From Solimonas aquatica (GTDB lineage Bacteria > Pseudomonadota > Gammaproteobacteria > Nevskiales > Nevskiaceae): a DNA stretch of 64,000 nucleotides. Both the position numbers and the translations under genes were made by a program. Positions 27,166-35,863 of this stretch are shown here, piece by piece (the first letter of the stretch is position 1; each line of letters opens with the position of its first letter). The stretch covers positions 62,001 to 126,000 of the forward strand of contig NZ_FOFS01000002.1 of the NCBI RefSeq assembly GCF_900111015.1, given 5' to 3'. The notes below the pieces were generated by a model. That model had not been told where the DNA came from. It was given only the letters and a program-made list of their open reading frames with translations, and did not search any database.

Positions 27166-29631
27166 ATGGACAATATCGCTTTCCGCTTCCGGCTCGCGCG
27201 CTGGGTCATGGATCACCGCCTCGCGGTGCTGATCGGCTTTCTGGCGATCACCGTCGGCTTTCTTGCGGGCTTCCCGCGCGTTGAAGTTCGCACGATCTTC
27301 AAGGACCTGCTGCCGAAGGACGATCCCTTCGTGCAGGTCTATTACGACCATCCCAACTTCGGCAATCCGTTGACGGTCTACGTGATGGTCAAGCGCAAGG
27401 ATGGCGACATCTATCACGCCGACACCTTGCAGAAGGTCTGGGACCTGACGCGTGCCATCGATCTGGCGCCTGCGGTCGATCACACGCAGATCATTTCCAT
27501 CGCCACGGAAAAACTGCGCTATGTCGAAGCCACGCCGGCGGGTGTGGAAGTGCTACCGCTGATGGGCGATCAGGTGCCACGTACGGAAAAGGACGTACAC
27601 GAGTTCCAGCGTCGCGTCGAGCAGTCACCCAATGCCAGAACCTTCTACGTCTCGCGCGACAACACCGCGACCCTGATCCAGGCCACGTTCCAAGATCATA
27701 TCGATTACGGCGAAGCCTTCGACTACGTGACCAAGTTGGTCGCCAAGGCCAAGGACGATCAGCATGAAGTGTATCTGGCGGGCCAGCCGACGCTGACCGG
27801 CTGGGTCTACAAGCTGCAGAAGCAGACTTACCGAATCTTTGGCGTGACCCTGGCGTTGCTGGTGATTCTGCTGGTCTGGTACATGCGCAACATCGCGGGC
27901 GTGCTGACGCCTATCGTCTGCGCCGCTATGGCGGGAGTCTGGGGCGTGGGCTTCATCGGCTGGCTGAATCGCCCGATCGAGCCCTTATTGACCATCGTGC
28001 CGCTGCTGCTGGTGGCGCGTACCTTTTCGCACTGCATCCAATACACCGAGCGCTACTATGAAATCCTCAGTCATCTGAAGGACAAACGTAAGGCGGCGGA
28101 GGTCACCATGGGTGTGATGATGGTGCCGTCGGTGCTGGGAATCATGACCGACGTGTTCGGCATCGTGTTCATTGCCATCGCGCCGATCGTGACCATGTAC
28201 AACCATGCTCTGTTCTGTGGCGCATGGGCCTTGTTCATCATTCCCACGGGCGTTTTTCTGGCTTCGATTCTGCTGTCGTATCTGCCCTTGCCGAAAAATT
28301 TCGAGCAGATTGCCGGTGGTGAGGGCAAGGAAGTCGGCATTCATCTCTTCCAGAAGCGCCTGCTGCACCGCATTGCTCAGCTGACCTACGGCGGACCGGC
28401 GAAGGTGACGGCGCTGGTCGTGGCGCTGATCACGGTTTGGTCGATCTACGAGTCCACGCAGATCAAGGTGGGCAATCCGGTGGAAGGCAGCAATCTGCTC
28501 TGGGAGGATTCCGAATTCAATACCGCGGTACGCGCCATCAATGCCCACTTCCCGGGCATGAACACCCTGGAATTGGTGATCGAATCCAAGAAGCCGCAGG
28601 ACGGCGCCAACCGCGTATCGCTGAGCCCCGAAGCGATGCAGGTGCGTGCCAAGCTGCAGGCGATGATGGAGTCAGACAAGACCTTGCCGCCGCGTGCCAC
28701 GCTGTCGTTCACCGATTACATGATGGAAGGTAACCGCCTTTTCGCGGGCGGCAATCCACAATGGCTGCCGGTGGATCCCACCAAACGCGCGGCCTACAGC
28801 GCCGGCCAGGCCGTGCTGTTCGGTTCCACGCCGCTGAACTTCGGCCATGTGATGGACTTCGAGATGCAGCATTCCACGGTCTCGGTGTGGTTCAAGGACA
28901 ACAAGCAGGAGACCGTGGACGCGGCGCTGGCCAGCGCGCGGCGCGCAGTCAATGCCGTGGGCGAGGATCACGAGGAGTTCCGTGTGCGGATGGCCACCGG
29001 CTTCATCGCGCTGCAGCAGGCGATGAACATCGTGGTGGAGCGTTATCACTGGTTTATCTTCGGCCTGGTCAATCTGGCCATCGCCGTGATAGCCGCCATG
29101 GCCTATCGCTCGGCGGTTGCCGCGATCCTGCTGCTGATTCCGGTGAATCTGTCCAATTTCCTGCAGCTGGCCTTCATGCATGTGCTGGGCATCGGCCTGG
29201 ACATCAATGCGACCATCGTCGCGGTGATGGGCGTCGGTGTCGGCATCGACTACGGCATCTATCTGCTATCGAGAATCTGTGAGGAGTACAACGCTCACGA
29301 GGGCGACTGGGGCATGGCGATCAGCGCCTCGCTTGCCACCACTGGTAAGGCCATCATGTTCACGGCCACCATCATGCTGATCGGCATCGTGCCCTGGTAC
29401 TTTCTGTCGGATCTGAAGTTCATGGCCGACATGGGTTTGCTGCTGCTGGCCATCATGCTCATCAATATGGTGCTGTCTTTGGTGGTGCTGCCGCTGCTGG
29501 TGTGGCTGACCAAGCCGAAGTTCGCCTCGCGTACCGATCTGGCGGTGGGCGAAAGCATCGACCTGTCGCAGTTCATGGCGCAGACCAGTGATGCAGTGGT
29601 GTCTAAACCCATGGAACGCCAGCCCGTGTGA
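27166..29631 (+). CDS. MMPL/RND-family efflux or lipid transporter
   Basis: 821 residues in the RND superfamily layout: an N-terminal helix (about 15-35), a periplasmic domain, a bundle of helices around 220-380, a second single helix and periplasmic domain, and a final bundle (about 620-790) with GVGVGIDYGIYLLSRICEEYN, the conserved helix-4-like motif. MMPL proteins of this kind move hydrophobic molecules across the inner membrane by proton motive force. The partners DUF1302, YCF48-like and DUF1329 suggest a trans-envelope assembly. It is the last gene of the operon that starts behind site 4. Confidence 0.88.
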   Translation: MDNIAFRFRLARWVMDHRLAVLIGFLAITVGFLAGFPRVEVRTIFKDLLPKDDPFVQVYYDHPNFGNPLTVYVMVKRKDGDIYHADTLQKVWDLTRAIDLAPAVDHTQIISIATEKLRYVEATPAGVEVLPLMGDQVPRTEKDVHEFQRRVEQSPNARTFYVSRDNTATLIQATFQDHIDYGEAFDYVTKLVAKAKDDQHEVYLAGQPTLTGWVYKLQKQTYRIFGVTLALLVILLVWYMRNIAGVLTPIVCAAMAGVWGVGFIGWLNRPIEPLLTIVPLLLVARTFSHCIQYTERYYEILSHLKDKRKAAEVTMGVMMVPSVLGIMTDVFGIVFIAIAPIVTMYNHALFCGAWALFIIPTGVFLASILLSYLPLPKNFEQIAGGEGKEVGIHLFQKRLLHRIAQLTYGGPAKVTALVVALITVWSIYESTQIKVGNPVEGSNLLWEDSEFNTAVRAINAHFPGMNTLELVIESKKPQDGANRVSLSPEAMQVRAKLQAMMESDKTLPPRATLSFTDYMMEGNRLFAGGNPQWLPVDPTKRAAYSAGQAVLFGSTPLNFGHVMDFEMQHSTVSVWFKDNKQETVDAALASARRAVNAVGEDHEEFRVRMATGFIALQQAMNIVVERYHWFIFGLVNLAIAVIAAMAYRSAVAAILLLIPVNLSNFLQLAFMHVLGIGLDINATIVAVMGVGVGIDYGIYLLSRICEEYNAHEGDWGMAISASLATTGKAIMFTATIMLIGIVPWYFLSDLKFMADMGLLLLAIMLINMVLSLVVLPLLVWLTKPKFASRTDLAVGESIDLSQFMAQTSDAVVSKPMERQPV

Positions 29632-29683
29632 ACAGATGGCCGCGCTGTTCGGCATGGCGGCGCGGCCGTTGGTGCTGCCGGCA

Positions 29684-30112
29684 ATCACGGCCGCAGCGAT
29701 GTTCCGGCTTCATCAGCTTGAGCACCCTGTCGCGGGCCAGGACCGCCGAGCGGCTGGAGGCGCCGAGCTTGTCGTATAGCCGCTACAGATGACCCTTTAC
29801 CGTGCTCAGGCTGAGATCGAGGCGGTCGGCGGCGATGTGCTGATTGCTGAGCCCCGCTTCGAGGATGTGGCCAGCCATGGCAAACGACCGGGCGGAAGTG
29901 TTTTGTGGCAGGCGGTTGTAGCTGTGAGCCTTGCAAAGATATCCGAGCCGCTCTGCATCTGATTCGACGCCCCGAAATAGCCAGGGGTACCGCGTCATCG
30001 AGTCGCGAACCAGGTTCGCCACCTCTATTCCGGAGGGAATTTGGATGCCATTTTGCTCGCGGAAAAACAGTATCCGGCGAGCACTGAGCCAGTCGAGAGC
30101 TTCCCAGTCCAA
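29684..30112 (-). pseudogene. LuxR-type regulator remnant with in-frame TAG
   Basis: The minus strand encodes the C-terminal LuxR/MalT-type helix-turn-helix: GLSNQHIAADRLDLSLSTVKGHL, then a TAG (29783-29785), then RLYDKLGASSRSAVLARDRV in the same frame. A residue between HL and RLY is normally present (often Gln or Arg), so CAG to TAG is the simplest change. Only about 85 residues precede the HTH and the frame opens right after another stop, so the large N-terminal part is gone. Regulators of this type often adjoin DUF1302/DUF1329 genes, so this may be the lost regulator of the preceding operon. Confidence 0.7.
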
Positions 30113-30307
30113 GGCCTATTGGCCCGACACGGAAGGGGTCAGGACGTGATGTGAGTACATGCGAACTACCTCATCTTGAAGCGATGCAGCCCAAATATGA
30201 GATGATACGTAATGTAGAACAACTATAAATAAAAATAATGACTTACGAAAAAAATGACAAGAAGATGATTGACGTCTCTTGAAAAATATCAAAGAAATGC
30301 CTGATGT
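30113..30307. other. AT-rich non-coding stretch next to the tRNA fragment
   Basis: About 195 bp, visibly richer in A and T than its surroundings (for example AACTATAAATAAAAATAATG), with no supported gene. It ends at the tRNA-Arg fragment and fits the end of an integrated element. Confidence 0.5.
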
Positions 30308-30357
30308 TTGGCTTCCGAAGCCGAGGGTCGGGGGTTCGAATCCCTCCGGGCGCACCA
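30308..30357 (+). repeat. 3' fragment of tRNA-Arg(CCG), probable attachment site
   Basis: The sequence contains an anticodon stem-loop TTGGC-TTCCGAA-GCCGA (anticodon CCG), a variable region, a T-arm GGGGG-TTCGAAT-CCCTC, the 3' acceptor strand CGGGCGC, discriminator A and an encoded CCA. The 5' half (it should start GCGCCCG) is missing: the upstream 30 bp are AT-rich and do not pair. Such 3' tRNA ends mark att sites of integrative elements. The orientation would place an intact tRNA-Arg gene and integrase to the left, outside the window. Confidence 0.75.
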
Positions 30358-30725
30358 AAATCAAAGAGTTAGAACGATTCCGGCCGTGGGTTCGCCGGTA
30401 GTCAGCGTGCCGATTAGGGTTGGAGCCATAGGGCTTATGGACCTTTTCTCTACTTTGGGCCATCTGCTCATTCCTGTGCCAAATGCCCAATGAATGCCCA
30501 GGCAATGCCCATCGCTCGCGCCGTCGATTTAAATCGACCCCATCTCTAGCCAGGGCATTTCTGCTGATCTGAGTTTGCTGCGATCGGCGTCAAACACTGT
30601 TGCCCCGATGAAGCTGCAGAGCGTCATGGCGCTCTGAGCGATGGCTAATCAGGAACCAGTCGCCTGATCATGCAATGTTTCCGGGACTGGCGGTACGCAC
30701 CACTTTGGGAACTGATATGGCGCTC
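30358..30725. other. Region without a supported gene
   Basis: 368 bp between the tRNA fragment and the hsdR remnant. Short open frames exist on both strands but none has a ribosome site or a recognisable product. I see no integrase. Confidence 0.5.
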
Positions 30726-32105
30726 CTACGGATTAATCATCGCGTAAACCATGTCGCCGACAAACCGCTTGAATGATTCGTTCTCGACGAACTGCTTGTA
30801 GACCTGGGTGTCATCCTTCAGCAGGATCTGCATGACCTTGCCGAGCGCGAGGTCGTGCGCCATCCGGGCGGTGTGGGGCGTGTTCTCGCGGGCGTTCTTG
30901 TAGGCCGGATCTGCCGCAACCTTGGGAGCGATGTCCTCCCGTATCCGCTTGGCAACCCGGTCAGTATCGGTGAACAGCGTCCCAAACTGCTCGTTAAAGG
31001 TTTTCAGAATGTTGCTCAGGCGATCCAGTTCAGGCTCTGGCTTGCGGCCACCAGCCTCCGTCGGGACTGGCTCGATCTCCGTCTCAACATCGGCAAGCCC
31101 GATTTTCTGCACAGCCTTCCTTTCAACTCGATAGCTGTCCATGTCGATAGCTTCGAGGATGCCATTGGCCAGGTCTTCCTCCTTCGGCGCTGGCAGCTTC
31201 GGGATAAGCAGATTCAGCAGGATCGACAGCCGTTCCCAACTCGCGTTGTTGTACGGGATGACCGATGACAGGAAGCTATAGGTGCGACAGAACACTTTCG
31301 CCTTGCTCTTGAAATCCACCTGCTGATCTTCGTCCAGCTTGGTGACGTACACGTCCCGGCAGGCATCGAGGATGGGATCAAGTTGGTCGCGATCTGCGCC
31401 GCTCAGAAACAGCGCCACGAAGTTCTGCACTTGGTCAGGCGAGTAGACCTGGGCGTCGTCCAGCGCTGTCTTCAGATCGTGGAGCTTGTTCGGGTCGGTC
31501 TCATCGGCGAGTAGCGTGGCGCGGTAGTAGTCCTGGAATGCCTGGGTGATACCTTCACTGTTGTTCTGGAAGTCCAGCACAAAGCAGTCGTGCTTCTGCG
31601 GATGCGCGCGATTCAGGCGAGATAGCGTCTGCACCGCTTTCACTCCTGAAAGTGCCTTGTCCACGTACATCGTGTGCAATAGCGGCTCGTCGTACCCGGT
31701 TTGGAATTTGTCGGCGCAGATCAGGAAGCGGTACGGATCATTCTGGATCTTGTCCGCAATTTCGTTGCTCGGGAAACCGTTGAGCGAGGCCTCCGTGACT
31801 TTCGATCCGCCGAACTCGTGCTCGCCGGAGAACGCAACGATGGCCTGATACGGGCTTTTTCGTTCGGCCAAGTAAGTCTTGAAAGCCTGGAAATACTGGA
31901 TGGCGCGCTCGATACCGCTGGTGACTACCATCGCGCGCGCCTGTCCACCGATTTTGCCCGGCGCCAAGACCTGATCATGAAAGTGATCGATCATGATCTC
32001 GGCCTTCATCCGGATCGCGTGATCATGGCTTTCGACGTAGCGCCGCAGTTTCTTCTTCGCCTTCTTGGTGTCGAACTCCGGATCATCCTCGGGGGACTTC
32101 CTACG
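30726..32105 (-). pseudogene. hsdR: Type I restriction enzyme R subunit (hsdR), 3' fragment only
   Basis: About 460 residues corresponding to the C-terminal half of HsdR. They include helicase motifs V/VI (RFLICADKFQTGYDEP, then QTLSRLNRA) and the helical C-terminal domain ending GDMVYAMINP. The PD-(D/E)XK nuclease domain and helicase domain 1 (first about 550 residues of a roughly 1000-residue protein) are absent. Homology stops abruptly at about 32105, where IS-like sequence begins. The open frame continues upstream to 32501 but that part is not HsdR. No hsdM or hsdS is present, so this cannot be a working system. Confidence 0.8.
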
Positions 32106-32251
32106 AAAAAGTGGACACCCTATGGTTAACTGCACAGCGCTTCGAACTCCGCTGGTGTTTGGTACCCGAGCGATGAGTGTAGCCGTCGGGTGTTGTAGAA
32201 ATCGAGGTATTCGCGAAGCGCCAGCCGCAGCTCCCTGTCCGTGCTGCGGAC
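32106..32251 (-). mobile_element. IS3-family element remnant (transposase C-terminus and terminal end)
   Basis: On the minus strand 32126-32251 encodes the last roughly 41 residues of an IS3-type OrfB transposase: [19 protein letters not shown], then [11 protein letters not shown] and a stop, which is the conserved C-terminal end of the rve integrase domain. About 10 bp beyond the stop lies a TGTCCACTTTTT-like end that abuts hsdR. The rest of the IS is missing, so insertion was followed by deletion. Confidence 0.75.
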
Positions 32252-33487
32252 TCAAGCGGCTGGAATTGCCTCGTCCTCTTGAAACCATTGGCGCAGCTGC
32301 GCGTACACATCCGGATCGCTGAGCAGGTCCCAGTGGTCCAGGCCAAAGCCCAGCCAGCGCCGTGCTTCCGGTATGCCCAGGTCGCGTGCGGGCTGGGCAC
32401 TGACGCCGAGCGCGCTGTCCACGGGCACTAGGCCGTCGGCCAGCAGCCGATCCTTGGCGTCGCCCAGTTCTTGGCCCAGCGTGGCGGCGAAGACATAGCA
32501 AGGCACGGGCGGCAGGCCGGGCGCGTCGGCATGCGGGCTGCCGTGCTCGAAGCGCGAAGTCTGCTGCCAGTGTTCATCGAGCAGGCTGCCGTAACGCAGG
32601 TCGGTGATGCCGGCACTTCTGATCTTGCCCAGGCGCGCGAAGGGGGCCACGTAAGGACTGAGCTGCGCGATGAAGTTCTGCAGGCGGTTGCCCAGCCGCT
32701 CCAGCGGTGCGCCGTGATGCGGCGTGCCCAGGAAAAATATCTGTTTCAGCTTGTCCGGCCAGGCCTGGCCTTCCTGCTGTGCATAGTGACAGGCGCTGCG
32801 CGTGACCAGGCCGCCCATGCTGTGGCCGATCACGCTCAGTTCCGTGACCGGCACGGGCCAGGCTTGCAGCAGTTGTTCGAGCAGCTGCGCAAACTCGCGA
32901 CCATTTTCGGAGATGTGCCGGCCGCTGTTGTAGTGCAGCTGCAGCACCGAGCAATCGCAGGCTTCGGCCAGCGCCGCGCCGTGATCATGGCTGTTGCGCC
33001 GCCACTGCAGATCGTTCATGCACAGGCCATGCACCATCACCAGCAGCCTGGCTTTCGGCGCGACGATCCGCTGGCGCAGGGCCTCGCGTTCCAGGAGCAG
33101 CGGCAGGCCCATCTGCCGCAGGCGCATCGGAATGGCCAGGGGATTGCCGCTGGCTTCCAGATGATCGCCCAGCACGCCGTTGAGGGCGGCGACGATGGCC
33201 TCGCGTTGCGGCGATGAGTCAGCCGCCGGGATGAACTGGGCCAGCGGCGCGAGCAGGCCGTCCAGGCCGGTGCCGACCAGCCCCGTGATGTCACGGATGC
33301 TGCGATAGACCAGGCCGGTGATGCCGCGGGTGTGGCCCTCCCGCCCGGGTCCCAGGGGCCAGACACAGCTGGAGATGTTGAGATGCATCGCTTCCACCAG
33401 GCTGGTGGTCTGTCGCACGCCTTCCACGATCAGTCGGGCTGCGCCGTGCACATCCGTGGCATGCAAATGCGCTGCGGGTTTGCTCAT
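32252..33487 (-). CDS. Alpha/beta hydrolase, lipase-like
   Basis: 411 residues from ATG 33487 (MSKPAAHL). It has an oxyanion segment LLVMVHGLCMND near 148-159 and the lipase box GHSMGG with Ser223, followed by FLGTPHHGAP, as in PGAP1-like and triacylglycerol lipases. His in GLDHWDLLSDPDV near the C-terminus is a plausible catalytic His. There is no clear signal peptide. A longer frame to 33586 lacks support. It ends exactly where the IS remnant starts, so the natural C-terminus may have been altered. It lies in the scar zone and is not obviously linked to the catabolic operons. Confidence 0.75.
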   Translation of the reverse strand: MSKPAAHLHATDVHGAARLIVEGVRQTTSLVEAMHLNISSCVWPLGPGREGHTRGITGLVYRSIRDITGLVGTGLDGLLAPLAQFIPAADSSPQREAIVAALNGVLGDHLEASGNPLAIPMRLRQMGLPLLLEREALRQRIVAPKARLLVMVHGLCMNDLQWRRNSHDHGAALAEACDCSVLQLHYNSGRHISENGREFAQLLEQLLQAWPVPVTELSVIGHSMGGLVTRSACHYAQQEGQAWPDKLKQIFFLGTPHHGAPLERLGNRLQNFIAQLSPYVAPFARLGKIRSAGITDLRYGSLLDEHWQQTSRFEHGSPHADAPGLPPVPCYVFAATLGQELGDAKDRLLADGLVPVDSALGVSAQPARDLGIPEARRWLGFGLDHWDLLSDPDVYAQLRQWFQEDEAIPAA

Positions 33488-34306
33488 GGTTCGATCTGAT
33501 AGTGAACAAGTGTTCACACAATGAACTTTCGATGGTTGTTTTTCAAGTGCCAGTTCCACGAATATCGCGGATATCTTGGTAAACACTTGTACCGGATATT
33601 GATTCCGCTGGCCGCCGGCAGCGGCCGGACCCCAGGCCGGCCCGGCGCCGAGGCGGAGCGGCCCGGGCCGGCTTTCAGCCGTGATGTTTGATCATGAAAA
33701 GCCGGAGGGGCGGATCAAATATTGAGAAGCCTCGAGCGCCGCCGCGGCTTCTTCCAGCGTCTTTGCTTCATTGATAAATCAATGAAAATCATGGACATGA
33801 GCGCGTTTCTGGGGCGGACTTGGCGGCCCTAAAGACCTGCGCCGCCCCTGGCACAGCTTTTGAACATTGAGCGCGGAAACCAATTCGCGGGCGTTGGGGG
33901 CGGGTTCGGCGGCGGCGGGAATAACGGCGGCAGATCGCAAGCTCGCTGCTCCCGACGACGACGGGCCTACTGGCGGCATCGCCTTGCGCTGAGCTTCCGG
34001 CAGCGAGCAGCCAAGGCCGCGCCGGCCGCAGAAAGTTGAAGACCTGGAGAGGAGAAGATTGTTAGGCCCAGCCATGCGCGGGCCGCCGGCGATCCTGTGC
34101 GGAACTCGGTGCGCAAGGGGCGGGCAGTCCTGCGTGCCGCCGATACGGCGGCGAACTTGAGCGGCAAATCCTCCATTCGAAGAAGAAATTCCAAGGAGGC
34201 GAGAAAGACCTCAATCAAGGCCGTGCTTCGCTGGCAGAGGGCCGATATCCCCCCAACAACACTGTACGGCAGGGGCGGCGGAGCGGTTCGAGATCTTTCG
34301 TTTGGA
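33488..34306. other. Intergenic region without a supported gene
   Basis: About 0.8 kb separating the lipase from the third DUF1329 gene. It contains a GC-rich hairpin (arms GCCGGCCCGG at 33636-33645 and CCGGGCCGGC at 33663-33672) without a T-run. A frame of 91 codons at 34097 has arginine/serine-rich, non-protein-like composition and is not called. Confidence 0.5.
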
Positions 34307-34336
34307 AAACCTAGCACCCTCCTCTCAGCTAGGTTT
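34307..34336 (+). repeat. Inverted repeat upstream of terminator
   Basis: Arms AAACCTAGC (34307-34315) and GCTAGGTTT (34328-34336) are a perfect 9-bp match with a 12-nt loop. It sits 5 bp before the terminator hairpin and could form an alternative leader structure. Confidence 0.5.
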
Positions 34337-34341
34337 GTTGA

Positions 34342-34380
34342 ATCAGCGGCAAGTCCTGCTGCTTGCCGCTGATCTTTTTT
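34342..34380 (+). terminator. Strong intrinsic terminator just upstream of a coding start
   Basis: The 12-bp perfect stem ATCAGCGGCAAG / CTTGCCGCTGAT with an 8-nt loop is followed by C and six T. It ends only 27 bp before the ATG at 34408. It may stop transcription entering from the scar region or act as an attenuator for the following gene. Confidence 0.85.
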
Positions 34381-34407
34381 GTCGTGTGCCGCGAGATTTG
34401 GAGGAAT

Positions 34408-35793
34408 ATGAAAGCGATTCAATTTGACCGTGGCTATTCCCGTCGCAAGTTTCTGGGCGATGCGGCGCGTGGCGTGCTCAGCTGCGGTGTGCTGATGCCG
34501 CTCGCGGAGGCCATCGCCGCCAGCGGCGACATCACCAAGGCCTATCCGGACGAGCTGCTCTCCATCGAGGGCTATACCAAGGGCAAGATCAAGACCGGCG
34601 ACTACATCGACGCCTCGAACGTCGAGCTGGTGAAAGACCTGCTGGAGCCGGTGCGCTACGAGCAGATCCGGACCATGGGCCGCAAGCTGAGGATGGTGAA
34701 GACCACCACCGACGTCATGCGCCTCTCGCCCTGGGAATACGTGGAAGCCACGCTGCGCAATGCCGGCAAGGCGCAGCTCGATGCGCGCGGCAATGTGGTG
34801 AACAAGGCCGACGGCAGGCCCTGGATCGGCGGCAATCCGTTCCCCGATCCGAAGAACGGCATCGAGCTGTTCGCGGCGCAGACCATGAACTGGGGCCGTC
34901 ACGACGCTTCCTTCTACGCCGTGAAGATGTACACCACGGAAGTGGCCAGCGGCGATGTGAAGTTCAATTACAGCGGCGGCTGGGCGGAGATGTCGCCGGT
35001 GGCGCGCGTGGCGATGGAGCCGAAGCCCTACTGGCCGGGCCATGAGGACAAGCTGCGCTACCAGTCGGTGTTCTTTCTCACCCCGCAGACGTATCGCGGC
35101 ACCTCGTTTCTCAACATCTGGGATTACGACTCCAGCACCTTCCCGCTGCTCTACGGTTATGTGCCGGAGTTTCGGCGCGTGCGGCAGTTTCCTTCGGAGC
35201 AGCGCTTCGAGCCCCTGCTGCCCGGCCTCACGCTGTTTCTCTCCGACGCCTGGGCGGCGGGCGATCCGCTCAACACCTGGGGCAATTACAAGATCGTCGG
35301 ACGCGGCCCTTTCCTCGCCGGTCTGTCCGAAAGCTGGAACGCCGCGCATCCGAACTGGGAACACAACACGCATGGCGGCCCCAAGGGCAAGACCTTCTGG
35401 GATGCCAACGTGGAACTGGTGCCGGAGACCATCATCGTCGAAGCCGAGCCGGTGAAGTTTCCGCGTGCGCCGGTGTCGAAGAAGCGCGTGTGGTTCGATG
35501 CGCGCAACCAGGCGGTGGTGGGCATGGTCACCTACGACCGCGCCGGCAAGCCCTATCGCTCCTTCGACGGAGCCTATTGCCTGTACGAAAGCGGCAGCCA
35601 GAAATTCATGGACGGCAAGCATCCGTACTGGAGCTGGGCGCACGTCACCGCCTCGGATATCCAGACCGGCAGCGTCAGCCGTCTGGAGCAGGTGCGCCAG
35701 GTGGAGAACGCGCACTACACCGCCGCCAATGATCCCGCCATGTACGACAAGTATCTGACGCAGGTGGCGCTGATGCGCCTGGGCGGAAAATAA
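34408..35793 (+). CDS. DUF1329 family exported protein, paralogue 3
   Basis: 461 residues from ATG 34408 behind GGAGGAAT. It has a Tat-type signal (YSRRKFLGDAARG) with hydrophobic run and AIAASGD. It is highly similar to paralogue 2 along its length. Unlike the other two copies it stands alone: a terminator precedes it and another follows, with no DUF1302 or MMPL neighbour. It opens the monooxygenase region, so it may support uptake of its substrate. Confidence 0.85.
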   Translation: MKAIQFDRGYSRRKFLGDAARGVLSCGVLMPLAEAIAASGDITKAYPDELLSIEGYTKGKIKTGDYIDASNVELVKDLLEPVRYEQIRTMGRKLRMVKTTTDVMRLSPWEYVEATLRNAGKAQLDARGNVVNKADGRPWIGGNPFPDPKNGIELFAAQTMNWGRHDASFYAVKMYTTEVASGDVKFNYSGGWAEMSPVARVAMEPKPYWPGHEDKLRYQSVFFLTPQTYRGTSFLNIWDYDSSTFPLLYGYVPEFRRVRQFPSEQRFEPLLPGLTLFLSDAWAAGDPLNTWGNYKIVGRGPFLAGLSESWNAAHPNWEHNTHGGPKGKTFWDANVELVPETIIVEAEPVKFPRAPVSKKRVWFDARNQAVVGMVTYDRAGKPYRSFDGAYCLYESGSQKFMDGKHPYWSWAHVTASDIQTGSVSRLEQVRQVENAHYTAANDPAMYDKYLTQVALMRLGGK

Positions 35794-35814
35794 GTCCGCG
35801 CCTGCGGCCGGCAC

Positions 35815-35858
35815 AGCCCGAAGCGCTTCGCCATCGGCGAAACGCTTCGGGCTTTTTT
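35815..35858. terminator. Bidirectional intrinsic terminator
   Basis: Arms beginning AGCCCGAAGCG and ending CGCTTCGGGCT form an 18-bp stem with one mismatch and an ATC loop, followed by six T. It lies between convergent DUF1329 (plus) and catechol 2,3-dioxygenase (minus) genes. Confidence 0.88.
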
Positions 35859-35863
35859 CTGGC

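Noticed and set aside
30116-30505. Open frame on the minus strand whose product contains PEGFEPPTLGFGSQ
   Set aside because: This peptide is the antisense translation of the tRNA-Arg fragment at 30308-30357, a well-known annotation artefact.
30711-30722. CTGATATGGCGC, half of the TATGG operator
   Set aside because: The second arm is absent and it is not in a promoter gap of a catabolic gene.
30726-32501. 591-codon reading of the hsdR fragment as a complete gene
   Set aside because: The first 130 or so codons read through the IS remnant and the lipase 3' end in another frame and have no HsdR similarity.
33849-33863. TGGCACAGCTTTTGA, resembling a sigma-54 promoter about 550 bp before the third DUF1329 gene
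   Set aside because: The -12 element lacks the required GC (GA instead) and the distance and terminator make it unconvincing.
34097-34372. 91-codon plus-strand frame before the third DUF1329 gene
   Set aside because: It runs through the terminator region, has Arg/Ser-rich composition and no ribosome site.
33967-35814. 615-codon frame antisense to the third DUF1329 gene
   Set aside because: Composition (His, Arg, Gly rich) is typical of the antisense of high-GC coding DNA, and the plus-strand gene is clear.
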